Origin: Phanerodontia chrysosporium
Lineage: Eukaryota; Basidiomycota; Agaricomycetes; Polyporales; Phanerochaetaceae
Direction of reading: 5' to 3'
Assembly: GCA_001910725.1 (NCBI GenBank)
Contig: MJGA01000013.1
Coordinates: 62,001-126,000 of the forward strand
DNA length: 64,000 nucleotides
The notes below the pieces were generated by a model that saw only the letters and a program-made list of their open reading frames with translations, was not told where the DNA came from and searched no databases. Both the position numbers and the translations under genes were made by a program. Positions 1 to 11,281 of the stretch are shown one piece after another. Position 1 is the first letter of the stretch. Every line of letters begins with the position of its first letter.

Positions 1-341
1 AACCTACAGGCCTCGGTGAACGATCAGAGAGAGTGCAACGGCGCACAAGTGGTGCTCCATCACGGTGAGTGTCGATTCAGGCCGGTCTGCCTTGGGGTGT
101 CTCCAGGCCCTGCCCCTCTCCTCCATCGCCTCACACACCGCGACCTGCTTCCAGACGAGGAGAAGAACAAGACCGCGTGCACACTCGTCTTCCATTACCC
201 CTTGGCCCGTCCACTCGACCGTCAGACCCCACGGTCTCGTTGACCGCCTTCTCTCGTTGCGCAAACAGGTACGAGCTCGACAACGCGTGCGCAACTCGGA
301 CTAGGCTGACGCCGATTCTCCAACGAGATTGCTGTGCTCTC

Positions 342-847
342 ATGAATGGCATGCGTGGTACTCCAAGCAACGCACGCTCGAAAGAGTCAACGGTTGATTT
401 GAGGCGCAAGGCAGCCATTCACCGTCTGTACCACGCCGAGAACGTGCTAGGCACGCCGTGAGTACTCATGCTAGCTTCACTTCGTCATTCACCAACACTG
501 CCGTATAGTACAGGCTTCGGCGTGGTCTTCCGCGACCCCCGTTGGTATTCGGGGCAACCCGACCTTCGTGAGCGGATCCGCGACATTGTCCAGAACTCGG
601 ACGTCGCCCGCAGCGCGCGCAAGGCGGGACGTTATGGGGTGGTCATAACGTGAGTTGCATACTGTATATCCAGATTCACATTGCCTAATCTTCCTGCAGC
701 TCGACATGGCATCGAGGAGGGCACCCTAGCTCGTCACACCCAGACCCAGGTTGGCACGTGCAAGTGTGCGTTTGCGACCGTACTGCGCCATACTACGGAC
801 GCGAGGACGTCAAGCACATCGCCATCGCGCCCAAGCTACTGAAATAG
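342..847 (+). CDS. Small hypothetical protein, family A (paralogue of 39003-39626)
   Basis: Three exons: 342-457, 509-649, 700-847, giving 134 residues with consistent phases and GTGAGT donors. I do not recognise a named domain. The second exon encodes a stretch with DPRWYSGQPDLRERIRDIV followed by a basic segment, and the last exon ends in a conserved pattern (WHRGGHP, then a short beta-like run WHVQVCV and a KHIAIAP tail). The gene at 39003-39626 has the same exon phases, an identical 148-nt last exon and clearly related sequence, which is the main reason to believe this is a real gene. An upstream GTGAGT donor at 64 suggests the 5' end may lie further left or outside the window, so the start is uncertain. 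Function unknown. Confidence 0.6.
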
Positions 848-2467
848 TTCGTTACACGTGGTTTGCATCTGTCGAGCCACTATTTCCAGAAGTACGTTTT
901 TTCGTTGTCTATCTAGCTTGTCGTAAACGTTTGTTTTGCTTGATCATCTTGCTTGGACTCAATTGCTATTCGTGCCAGCGGCTTCTTACTCTTCGATACA
1001 TACCCCGTCGCTAGTTTGTAGGCTTTGCTCGTCCTTATAAGAATTGTTCTATCGCTATTATGATACGCACGCGATCTCACTATTGTGCAGGGTGATGCAG
1101 CCTCGATACTCTCGTTGCTGATCCGACGTCGGCACGCCACAAGGGCACCGGCTCGGAGGGGACGCGTGCGAAGAAGCGCCCGGCATAGCCTTGGGCTGAA
1201 ATGCCGAAGGGGCTGAAATCCAAAACGGGATGAGAGGGCGGCGGGCGGCGGGCGGCGGGCATGGGCCGACATCGGCAACGCCCGGCGAGCGCGGCACGAT
1301 AATGCCGGCGGGGAGCGGACTCGCCGGCCTGTAGCTGCGGGTCCACGGTCACCGGCCGGCGGGCCATGTGTCCTTTGTGGCCGAAAAATAGGTGACCTCG
1401 CCACGGGGTAAATAGGTTTGTAAGGAGGTTAGCCCTTACTGAAGCAAAAGGCTTTGAGATAAGTAACACTATAACAATAGAGATAAGCTTGCTTTGTATT
1501 GTGGTAACAAGCTTGCGAAAGGAGCGAGCTGTTTCCATCAGAAAAAGGTGGGCTAATCAAAGGGGGCACGGGCTAGCGAAGAATGTAGCTTTTTTCGTCG
1601 AAAATAGCTAGATCGGGCTGTTTCACGTGTGATAAGATGGTCTCAATTTTCGGCCGTTATGGCCGAGAATAGGCAGCATATGTTATCATATCTTAGGATC
1701 GGAAATCGCCGGCCTCTTTCCATCCTCAAAAGCCAACTTTTCCCCAATTCTCGTCCCATTCCTCTTTTCTACACTTTTTTCGCTAAGAAAAGTGTCAAAT
1801 TATTGTCGTGTTACAGCGTCCTTTGAGTTTGAGTGATCACGATGACTCATTAGCGCTTCAGCGCTTCAGCTTCAGCCGCCAGGCTGGAGGACGCTGGTTT
1901 TCAACCTCCACGGGCGGGTGGCTGGAGTCTGGTGTGGATGTCGCTTCTGGGTTGCGTTCTTGCATAAGTTTAGGTATAGAGGACGACGCCTGAATAATAA
2001 GCGACGTGAGACGCTGTCGGCTGATGACACAGCCCCTCTCGTACACATGTTTTCCCTCGTCGGACTGTGTCTTGGGCCTTGGCAGTCAGATCTTATGCAT
2101 CGACAGATGGAGGAGAAGTTCAAAGGAGGGCGATGCGCGCTTATAACAGTACCGTCGCAAGTTGCCATCACTCTGAATCGACGCGGTCCACGAAAGCTAC
2201 ACCATAGAGCGCATGTGAAGCAGAAGGGAATATGCTACAGTGGAGCTTGCTACAAAGTACGACTAGGCAAACTTTGGAAAACCTAGCGAAATATACAGGA
2301 CAAGGGCACTACAGATATTATGTGTGAAATCTATACAAAAGTCGTCAGAAAGCGGGTATCTGCTCACGGTTGATTTCTCTTCTGCAATTTGGGCTGCGTG
2401 AATGGGGAACGGCGGAACAAGGAGAGGAGTTAAACAAAACAAAGGAGATAGAAGGAGGAATGTGGTC
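848..2467. other. Intergenic region, no gene recognised
   Basis: AT-rich stretches alternate with a GC-rich patch. A GGCGGGC-type direct repeat lies near 1230-1262. Short imperfect palindromes occur near 1588-1612 and 1650-1675 and a hairpin near 1770-1797, and an 8-bp tandem CGCTTCAG occurs near 1853-1870. Short open frames on both strands show no recognisable protein and no convincing splice structure. It could hold a decayed mobile element, but I found no terminal repeats with a target duplication. Confidence 0.4.
1230..1263 (+). repeat. G-rich short tandem repeat (GGCGGGC units)
   Basis: Four to five consecutive GGCGGGC-like units make runs of three guanines with 2-4 nt spacers, a pattern compatible with G-quadruplex formation. 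It sits in the gene-poor left region, away from any identified start codon. Confidence 0.6.
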
Positions 2468-3830
2468 CTAGTCATCGCGGATCTCCCATACCTCTGGCGC
2501 GAAGAACCGCCTCGACATCGAGCGAGAGTAGCTAACAATCTCTTCACGGAGCTCTTCCATAAGAGTGCTCCGATCCGCGTCGTAGCAATCTCCGAGGGCG
2601 CCAAGGAGACGGAAGCACAGCTGGAGCATGATGTGCTGGCTGATCGTCGAAACGGCGCGCGCACCGTGCGCTGTGGAGACGACAGCGTCGTCTGCGTCGT
2701 ACAGCGCCTCCACGGCGGCCGCAACGCCGCGTGCGACGAGGCCTGCGCGCGCGGCGGCGCTCCATGTTGCGAGCCGCAGTGCGAAGAGCAGGTACGGCGA
2801 CGCTGGGTGTTGGCTGAGCCCAATGCCTGGCAAGGCGCTGTGTATGGGCGTGTGCGGGGAAGAACCTGGTGCGGAGCATGCGAATGTGGACGCGCGTGGG
2901 CCGAGACCAGCGACGAGGCGGTCGAGGAGATCGTCGAGCGCGCGCGGGGCGGGTAGCGCGGTGAAGTACGCCGCGAACACCTCGAGGGCGAGTTCCGACG
3001 CGGGCGGGTGGGCGTCGCCGTCGCGCGCCTGGGGGAGGCGGTCGTCGTAGCTCGCGCAGACATACTCGAGAACGAACTCGGCAGGTGTCCTGCTGCAGGT
3101 CTTGGGCGGGAAGAGGTGGGCAAGTGGCGCGATGGTGGGCGCTGGGCACTGCCGTTGCGGCGAGAGATCGTACATCGCGAGCAAGGTCAGCGCACGCTCG
3201 CGGTCGAGGGTGGAGTGCGCCTCCGCCATGGCTGTGACGAGCGCGCACCAGAATCTCGTCTGAATGCCAGGCATGGATGCTGAGCGTATGGTGATTTGAC
3301 TAAGGGTATCCCTGCGAGACTTCGATTACTTTGTATTATTATAGAGAAGGATGTAATCGTACCACTGCTTCCGCTCATCGCAGGACATGTCAGACAGAAA
3401 GGAGTGGATCTCCTCTGCTGAGAGGGCCACGAGTGCGCGTGCCAAACCAGTCACTTGTCCCTTCTCCAGATTCCGCAAGACGAATCTCATGGCGAGGCGA
3501 TGAATGACAGGTCCGTATACGGCCGTTCTACGGGACAGCGTCAGCATCCCCCACTGCAGATTGGGTGGCTACGACGCACCTTGAGAGTTCTAGGAGCACT
3601 TCTTCCCCCGGGCCTCCGAAGGCCCTGTCGAGCTCACTGTCAGACACCCTGCTCTGAATCAGCTGCTGGCGTTGCCTCGGCGACAGCGCCCTGCACTCGT
3701 CGCGGTTGCGGGGGAAGAGGTCGTTCTTCATGGGTTCGTGTGTGGTGTCGAGGCGGAGGGTGTCCGAGCTCGCCGTGCGGAGCGAGCAGAGCGTCACGAG
3801 CTCGTGTGCATCCTCGCGGGTCTTTTTCAT
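2468..3830 (-). CDS. Hypothetical protein, tandem paralogue 1 of unrecognised helical family
   Basis: Three exons on the minus strand: 3830-3580, 3527-3363 and 3299-2468, giving 415 residues with closed frames. The two intron positions and phases, and the 165-nt middle exon, are identical to those of the neighbouring gene 5321-4182, which supports both models. The middle exon encodes a helical segment (YGPVIHRLAMRFVLRNL, then ALSAEEIHSFLSDMSCDERK). The C-terminal exon is alanine/leucine-rich and predicted helical. No signal peptide or catalytic motif is visible and I cannot assign a function. An additional upstream exon is possible because the paralogue has one. Confidence 0.65.
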
Positions 3831-4181
3831 GGTGGTACGAGGGAAGCTTTGTGTGCGCAGCAGTGCTCGTCGACGTGTGAGACAGCTGCGAGAGATCAGC
3901 AGACGTCGCAGGCGGCGCTGGCATGGTGACGCTGGTGCTGAAGCCGGGACGAACAACGCCTGCCTTTTCCGGACAAGCACGGGCGGTCGCATGACGGCCG
4001 CTCATACACGTCTGGTCGCAGCTAGGCACAAACGTGTTGGTAGCAGGCGACTATTTCCACCGCGGTGCGGGGCTAGAGTACCACTGCGCCCTATGGAGTC
4101 CCTTGCGGAAGCTTTCTCGAGAGTATAACGAGTCCCACACGATAATACCGTGCATACTGGGTTTGCATCCGAAAATACCCT

Positions 4182-5321
4182 TCATCGACACAGCAGTATA
4201 CTGGTCAGAGTCCGCCAGAGACCCCTACCAGACGCAGCCAGGCGCCGCAGCCGCCCTCCGTCATCCACGGAACCAACGTATGCGGAAACCGGGTGCGAAG
4301 CGGTGAGCACAGTCTCTGGACGGAACCGTGTGCTGTACACGCTCTGTGGCCTAAGACAAGCACCGTCTTTATATGCAGCGTGGACGTGTGCGAGAACAGC
4401 CGCCGCGCTGTCCCGCTTCTCAGAACAAGATAGCAGGGTGTGGAGAGCGTCGCAGTCGTACAGCGTGAACAGCGCCTGGACGTGTGCGTCTTCTAATGGG
4501 GGCTCCGCAGTTGTTATGGCGGCGAGTAGGGCCTGGAAAAGGCGGAGACGACATGGTGCTGTCCTACAAACTCAGTTAGAGAGTGTAAGAAGATGTACTG
4601 TTTGAACCCACCAACTTGCGCGTTCGTCAGGAGCTAGATCCAGAAAGAACGACCGTATGTTGTCAGTTGGCAACCCCAGCAGAATGCTAACGAGGGCGTC
4701 GACAGCATTTGGGCTCATGAGCAGGAATATCAATGCGACTGCCTGCTCGTGAACAACCTGCCCATATCGCTGGATACTGATATAGTGATCAACATGGGAT
4801 GGTATAGACGCGTGAGAGTTGTGGGATGTACCTTGCGAGCTCTATGAGAACGCTGAAAAGCTCTTTGACGGACATAGCATTCCTGTTGCGTGTGCGTATG
4901 CTCTCGATAAGAGCGGAGCGGACCGTGGCGGGCATCTCGTCAATCACCTCGCGCGCATGCCGCAAGAGTGACCAACGCGGAATTGCGTCAGGGTCCGAGT
5001 GAATGCTTTCCGTGTCGGAAGCAGAGAGACTCAAAGTCGCGGAGCTTGCTGTATAGAGCGAGTCTATGGTCAGCGAGGGTATGTCGCGCCAGGAATCCAA
5101 CGTCCGAGTCTCCGTCATGGTGCTAGGAGCGGGACAAGAGATAGGACATTCCGTCCATGCTATGAGAGATTTCAAGTTCCCTGATATGACAGACGTCAGT
5201 GATACAGTTCATCACCTTTGCAAAAGCGGTAACGAAGCTCAACATTCATGCAGAGCTGGTGCATTGCCGCTACCTCAGGAAGGGAAGGGTCCACCTTTGG
5301 CACAGACCTCAATATCTCCAT
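4182..5321 (-). CDS. Hypothetical protein, tandem paralogue 2 of unrecognised helical family
   Basis: Four exons: 5321-5216, 5180-4832, 4776-4612, 4563-4182, giving 333 residues. The first intron is only 35 nt, the others 55 and 48 nt. The middle exon (165 nt) aligns with that of the gene at 3830-2468: YGQVVHEQAVALIFLL against YGPVIHRLAMRFVL, and LAPDERASW against MSCDERKQW. Compared with that neighbour the C-terminal half is about 150 residues shorter, so this copy may be truncated. The first exon is duplicated, inverted, at 27219. Function unknown. Confidence 0.65.
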
Positions 5322-5760
5322 GGCGAGACAAATGCAGAGCGGGCCCTCACCGACGCTGTTAGTTCACTATATTGTCTCGGGGCAGATGCCAGTTGCTCAC
5401 CCTAGCATGTCAATTTTTCGATGTTAATGACCGTAGCCAAGTCTCATGTGATGCTGAAGTCGAAGAGGTCGTCAACGAGCAAAATCTCGCGTCGTTGAGC
5501 GGCAGCCCGCATCGGGTCACGTGGGTTATTGATGCGCCCTGATGCGCCCTGATGCGCCCTTTTCCCCTAACTCCTCGCACAAACGTAACCGCGAGCTCGA
5601 ACCTTGTCCACATGCGTCCTCCACGAGGCCAGCGCTCCAGGGCCCCTTTATCTTCTCGTCATCTCCCGCAGCATGCTCTCACACGACGACGGCCATGTCG
5701 ACGAGCCCTATGCACACCCTCGCCAAAGTGCCCAGCGGCGGCGCCCTCGCGGACGCCCTA
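5150..5760 (+). repeat. Inverted segmental duplication, block A (partner 26830-27370)
   Basis: This stretch, covering the first exons of the gene at 5321-4182, the intergenic promoter and the start of the BTB gene at 5695, recurs in reverse orientation at about 26830-27370 with clear nucleotide similarity. Inside it the decamer GATGCGCCCT is repeated three times (5531-5560); the partner has a single copy. Confidence 0.8.
5531..5560 (+). repeat. Three tandem copies of GATGCGCCCT
   Basis: Perfect 10-bp direct repeat, three units, in the presumed promoter about 135 bp upstream of the BTB start codon at 5695. The homologous inverted segment near 27000 has only one unit, so the array expanded or contracted after duplication. 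Confidence 0.9.
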
Positions 5761-7116
5761 GCCGAGTCGCTCGCGGGCGTGTCGTTCGCAGACACGACCT
5801 TTTACGCGTTCACCCGGCGCCGTCAGTCGGGCAGGGTCGACCGTCCGCGCCCCGTCCGGGCGAACAGCAGGATCCTGAAGTCGTCGTCGACGTACTTCCG
5901 CGGGCGTGAGTGCTGCTGGCTGCTGGCTGATGATGCTCACGATCCTGACGTAGATGCAGTGCTCTCTGGGACCGCGCGTGCGAGTGCACCACCTAGCTCG
6001 ACGGACAACTATGCGTTCGAGGAAGATAGCGACATTGAGGATGAGGAAGACGACACTGGGTCGTTCGGGAGTCTACTTGCTACGCCCAGTGAGGTCTCGC
6101 TCCAGGATGACATAAAGGAGAAACACGTATGTCAATTGCCTGTACCGTGCGAGAGATACTAATGACGCTCTACAAGCCTGACACGGTCCCCAACGATAGC
6201 AGTGGTGGGACAACAACCGTTGCTCCCACTGACGATACGCGCATCGTGCCGCTAGACACCGTAGCGGCAGACACGTGGGTATCACCTTTATCGCCGCCGA
6301 AGCATCAGCTCATCTGAGCACAGACTGGAAGCCCTGATCTTCTATATCTATACTGGCAACGTCTACTTCCTGCCGCTGCGTTCGCGTGGCGCAAAGGCGC
6401 GCGAGGAGGCGAAGGCAGTCCACAATGCCGCGCACCCCAATCGGCCGATGTGCTCATGCAAGTCGATGTATCGCTTTGCCAGCGAGGTAAGCCGGCCCCC
6501 CATAAATTTAATGTGCGCTCATTGACTTGTCATTCTCGTAGGCTGGCCTCGACGAGCTCAAAGAGCAGGCTGAAGCGCACCTGTTTGCCCAGCTCGACGC
6601 AGAGAACGTCCTGGATGAGCTCTTTTCGCGATTCTCCGCGAGGTGCGTCAACGTCTCCTCTGTTCCGCAAGATCTGCGCTCAATGAACGTCGGCGCAGGT
6701 ACCCTGCCATTCTGCGCCGCCAGATCTCGCTCCTCCTGCGCGAGCACTGGACGGCAGAGACCAAGGCCGCGCTCGCGCCCAAGGTGCAGAGCATCGTGCG
6801 CGGAGAGCTGAGGCATGCCGCGCCCGTGCTCACGATGCTCCTCGGCGAGATCCCAGCAACTGTCCCAGCGCCGCTCAAGGCCAGCAGTGCGCCGGCGCCT
6901 TCAGCCAAGCCACCCCGCCCTGCGTCCGTTGCCTCGGATGCTGCACCCCCCTCTAAATCCTCTGGTGCGAAAGCTGTTCCAGCATCGGCGAAGGCTGAAT
7001 CGGCCAGCCCGGCTCCCAAGGCTCCGAAGAAACCGTCTGCGGAGCCCGAGAGTGAGGCTAAGCCGTCTGCGACCAAAGTTGCGCAGCCAGGGGCAAAAGG
7101 TGACGGCAAGTCTTAG
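5695..7116 (+). CDS. BTB/POZ domain protein, array copy 1 (intact)
   Basis: Six exons: 5695-5905, 5960-6126, 6177-6274, 6324-6486, 6542-6642, 6699-7116, giving 385 residues with all phases closing. The start MSTSPMHTLAKVPS is shared with other array members. Exon 1 encodes the first BTB half (LADALAESLAGVSFADTTFYAF, then a 'VRANSRILKSSSTYF' segment). Exon 2 is an acidic linker (EEDSDIEDEEDD). Exon 4 supplies the second BTB half (LEALIFYIYTGNVYFLPLRSR and the CKSMYRFASE segment), and exons 5-6 a helical BACK-like extension with a conserved VRGELRHAAPVLTMLL. The tail is Lys/Ala/Pro/Ser-rich. BTB proteins mediate dimerisation and often act as Cullin-3 adaptors; the partner here is unknown. Exons of 163 and 101 nt are identical in length to those of the intact copies downstream. 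Confidence 0.9.
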
Positions 7117-8149
7117 GGTTGTGAACGGAGCGAAAGCGAACGTGCATTTGAATGTGGCGCGAGGCAAGTATAGTGCCTTGTCTTGTTCGACTCCTACTGG
7201 AGAGTATCCGGCAATTCGAACAATGTTGTATTAGTACTCAAGGATAATATGAAAGCTGTAGTAATGTCTCCTTGATCCTCACGAGCTTCTGTCGAGCGTG
7301 TGTATAAGTTTGTACTGCATGCACTCGAATGCACACTATAATCTTACCATGGTGTGGCTTTCCTTTTTTCCGTAGCCGCCGTAGGAGCGGTCTATGGGCA
7401 ACCTGACCGTGGTACTGCAGCCGTGGCTCGAAGAACGGTGGTAGAGGGAACACATCACGGGCCCTTTACATGCAGCTACATCTGTATAGGTGCGAGCATG
7501 TAGGAAATGTGCTGATAGATTGCGACCGGTGGGCCGGTCTGATCTGCAGTTCCCGTCTCCGACTCTTGCTGGCTGCCTAGGCCGATTGAGCAGAGATTGA
7601 GCATCTGGTGCATAGTCCCTGGGACATATAATTGAAGCAGCTTGCAATTATCATGTCTCCTTTGCTGCGTGCTGCAATCTGTCATCGTCGACTAGACGGC
7701 CCTGCCAGGGTGCGATAAGTTCGCACGATGTGCATCTGGGATGCGAAACGCACTTTTCTGAGTACCGCACCAGTTCTACTTCCTACGATTTTTGGCCCAT
7801 CCCAGTTTCATCTTGCCCAGCCAGGCTAATAAATTCGTTATGCTATCACTGAACCGCCCCGCGACAGTAGTGAACAGTCGCATCCAAGGTAAGAGTTATC
7901 TCCAGATGGCCACTGTCAACTTAAAACGATTGTCAGGTAGGACAACGCAAGTATAAAAGCTAGGCTCCGGCTTCTTGGGGAGACTAGGTGCGGTACTTCA
8001 CTTTCTTTCTGGCTCTCCGTAAGCTGCCTTTCGCTCTTTGATAGGTATTTGAGCATCATACTTACCCATGTCCTAAATACGCTTCAGCACCCCACCGATC
8101 TGGTTATCGGTGTCTCCTCTCGCGTCCGAACTCCATCGTAAAGGTCAAC
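7117..8149. other. Intergenic region between BTB copy 1 and the secreted-protein gene
   Basis: No open frame on either strand resembles a known protein. The right half contains the putative promoter of the gene at 8150, including a TATA motif at 7952-7958. Confidence 0.6.
7952..7958 (+). promoter_or_regulatory. Putative TATA box for the secreted-protein gene
   Basis: TATAAAA about 190 bp upstream of the start codon at 8150, followed by C/T-rich sequence. The paralogous gene at 26154 has a comparable TATAAATA about 175 bp upstream, which supports function. Confidence 0.5.
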
Positions 8150-9024
8150 ATGTTTCTCAAGCTCCAGATCCTCTTGACCTGCCTTTCCGCCGCTGTCCTC
8201 GGCGCGACTGCACTGCCTCATCACGGCCGTGCACCCGTGTGGTCGACACACGTGCTACGCACTTGCGAGCAGTCCGTAAACTGCGCGGTCGTGAACGGCG
8301 AGCCCGTCATCGACCACGCGTTCACACGCGCGCTCCTCGCGAGGCGCGACGCGGCGTCGACGAACAAGACGACGATCGTCGCAGACAGCGGCGTCGTCGA
8401 CGCGTCGAACTGCGTGCCGGCCGACCTCATCCAGAGCGCGCTGACGGACCACTGCACCACCGGCGGCTGCACGACGGACGCGCAGACGTTCAAGTGCAAG
8501 CCGCACCGCGTGCCGGGCTTCGTGCACGCCACGGACACGACGTCGTGCACGGTGACGCAGGACGGAGAGTACACGACCGGCGCGGCGGACCTGACGCACA
8601 TGTTCGTCGACGTGGTCCAGGCGGCCGCGCGGGCGCACACAAAGTCGCAGAGCAAGGGCGTGGGGCGCCGCGACCTGTGAGTGGCCCGCTCCTGGTGCAC
8701 AGGCTCCGAGCCTCACGAGCGTGACGCGTCGCGCAGCGGCTTGGACATCCACAACATTGTGCCGAAGAGCATCCAGGCGACCCACACCGTCACGATCGAC
8801 GGCCAGGACGCGCTCGCGGGGCATGTCCGCTACACGGTCCGTGCGCTCGCGTCTGCTCCTCGCACCAGGTGATTGACGCACCTGTGCACATGTCATCCTA
8901 GATCCAGTGCCAGGACCAGAATGACGGAGAATGCAACACAATCCTCGACAACATCGATGGTATCGTTGGTCTGCTGGCGCCTGACGTCGAACCTCTCGTT
9001 GGGATTATCTCAAAGGGGTGCTAG
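8150..9024 (+). CDS. Secreted cysteine-rich hypothetical protein, copy 1
   Basis: Three exons: 8150-8676, 8737-8836, 8902-9024, giving 249 residues. An N-terminal hydrophobic signal peptide (about residues 1-22, ending before LPHHGRAP) indicates secretion. Ten cysteines are conserved with the inverted paralogue at 26154-25259, the last being the C-terminal residue, suggesting disulfide bonding. An NKT N-glycosylation sequon is visible. The two proteins share VVDASNCVP, FVDVVQAAARAHT and IQATHTVTIDGQ-type segments, the same intron positions and a 123-nt last exon. No enzyme motif was recognised; it could be a fast-evolving secreted or effector-like protein, which is inference only. Confidence 0.85.
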
Positions 9025-9189
9025 CCTTGAGACCAAGCATCTTGCCCGTTATTGGTGCAATGACGGTGACAGTGCTCCTGACGTTGATGTCAGACAATGG
9101 CCGTGCAGTTTGCAGGACGGGGGGCAGTAGTGAGAAGTTGTATGCTGTAGGGTACAGTCGAGGCACGACTGGAAATCGAGGAGGCGGCA

Positions 9190-10065
9190 GAGTCCCTACT
9201 CCGCATGTACGACTGGAGATGCTACCACCTTGTCGAAAGGCACGCATCCGTTGCGTACCGCGCGCCGCATTCCTTCACGCACAGGTTAGTGCTTGGCGAT
9301 GGCGCTACGGGTGCATACACTCGCCTCAAGCTTGAACTCAAAGCTACCGCGAGCCCGGCATGGCACGGACAGGCGCGCGTGGGCAGCGATGGCGACAACA
9401 TGGGACCCGACACGGATAGTGAGCGCGTTGCCAATTTGGTTATATGAGCGCAGACTCGGGTGGCTCCTCGATCATGTTCGTGTGTCCGCAGCGGCGCGGT
9501 TGTTGCAGCTCACTTCGATGGGCAAGAAAGGCTCTGGTTCTGTCTAGGAACTTCTTCAGCCTGAGTGTTGAGTCCATGAGATGAACCTGACGTACAGGTT
9601 CGCGGGAGTACGTAGGTGTCTGAGCATATATGTGCAGGCTCCTGTTCCCGGCAAATGCAGGGCGATTCAGTGTGCCACGAATGTCCTGAGAGCGTCCAGA
9701 GCGCCAGTACTTCCCCGCTGCACGGTGGGATGGAGTGGATTCTGACGGCTGCGACAGAACGCGGCTGGTACCCCGAGTAGCTCCCCTAAGACGGCGCGCC
9801 CGCGTACGCCGCCCAACAGCCGCCCCGGACGATCGACAATGAAACAATGAACTGTGGAGCATCATGCATCAAGTTTAGAGCAGCCCCGCCGTCTGCACGA
9901 GGTTGGCTCACCCAACTCAAAATGTGCCAATCTGCTTGGCCGTGTGTCGATCTGTGTGCACGGGGTGGCAGCGGCGGGAGACGGGGCTAGGCGCACGACA
10001 GATGGGCACGGGAGGAGCGGCGTCTGGCGATAGAGTTGTGTCGCGCCGTAGGTGGTGCGATCGAC
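9190..10065 (+). repeat. Inverted segmental duplication, block C (partner 27410-28120)
   Basis: Reverse-complement comparison shows sustained similarity, strongest around the segment coding HASVAYRAPHSF here and HAPVACRTPCSF in the partner, and again around 9890-10060 against 27420-27540 (shared ATTGGCACATTTTGAGT). The boundaries are approximate. Neither copy retains an obvious intact gene. Confidence 0.75.
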
Positions 10066-10939
10066 GAGCAAGAGAGTTGCGGGCAGGATCTGCCGTCTGA
10101 CCATTCCGACGTGCGTGTCGCTCAGAACGGAGGCTCTCTGTGGCGTGGGCAAGGATGCGCAATAGGGGTGCACTTGGCCGCAGGTTTCGTGTTGACGGCG
10201 GACGGAGAGAAGGGGCAAGGTTGGGAGCATGGGCTGCGAGATATATAGGTCAAGACGTACGTATCGAGCCGAGTGATGAGCTTGAGCTTGCGAATCGCAA
10301 ATCTGCTCGTGCTGGCGTAAGCTGTCGATGGGTGAGTCGTGGTCAAATGATAGCGATGGCTATCTCACTGGATGTTGGTTGTAAGTCCGTCAATTACTGA
10401 TAAGAGAACCCGCGAAGGAGAGTTTGGCGTCTGTGCGTCTGGAAGCTCCGCTCCAGGCCGGACAAACATATACGTGATTGACAGCTTCGGCCGAGAACTG
10501 GCGGTATACCGCTGAGGATCTGGGTAGCCAGCCGTAAGGAGAAGCTGAGAATTGAGGAAAGTCTGCCAATGCGAACGCACCGTCAGCGACTTACGATAAA
10601 TTTCATAACGTCGCCTCCTCGCAGCGCAGCGGAACGCGCATGGCCCAGAACGTTGCAGTCATCGTAAAGAGAAACGGAGCGATGGACTGTGGTACTACAA
10701 CCCATGGCGTGGTACATTCATCCGTGGACAGGGCGAGTGTGGTAACGTGAAGACGCGCGCCACGTACCGGGGCCTGCATCTCTCCGCACATTGCGCTCAG
10801 CCTCGTATTGCACAAGAAGCGGCGACACAAAAGCACACGCTTGCTCTGTGGAATATCCGCCAGACCAGCGTGGAGAGATGACCGCTAAGGGTCTCCAGGT
10901 CCTGGCCGCCTGCCGGTATTAGGGTCGAGTCAGCTCAAT

Positions 10940-11281
10940 ATGCACACGGTACACACCTCTGCATTTCTTCCGCGGCCGAAGAGGTCGGAGCTCGAGCTGA
11001 ATAGCGATGGGCGGGCTCGGAAGCTGCGCAGATGCCAGCGAATGCCGAAGCGGGGCAAGTCCTCCGTAGGTGAAGTTCGCAGAGTCATGGTTGCCCTTGC
11101 TGCCACTCGGTCAGCTCTACACAATCTGGATGATAGAGACGGACAACACAGATTGATTGACATCTTGTTCTGGCTCGGCTCGCGGATGCCACTGCTGCAG
11201 GCTGAGCGTCTGGATCTCTTTCCGGCCAAGCCGGACGCAACACTAGAAGGACGACAACGATCAGCTCGGACTCCGGAGTAG
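10940..11281 (+). CDS. Possible small ORF, 113 residues
   Basis: ATG-initiated open frame whose C-terminal half (ALAATRSALHNLDDRDGQ and the following hydrophobic run) looks amphipathic and protein-like. No paralogue in the window, no domain recognised, no splice signals needed. It could equally be a chance ORF in a GC-rich fungal genome. Confidence 0.2.
   Translation: MHTVHTSAFLPRPKRSELELNSDGRARKLRRCQRMPKRGKSSVGEVRRVMVALAATRSALHNLDDRDGQHRLIDILFWLGSRMPLLQAERLDLFPAKPDATLEGRQRSARTPE

Noticed and set aside
913..1538. Overlapping minus-strand open frames rich in Arg/Pro/Ala
   Set aside because: All frames are open because of local GC richness; no domain, paralogue or splice pattern supports coding.
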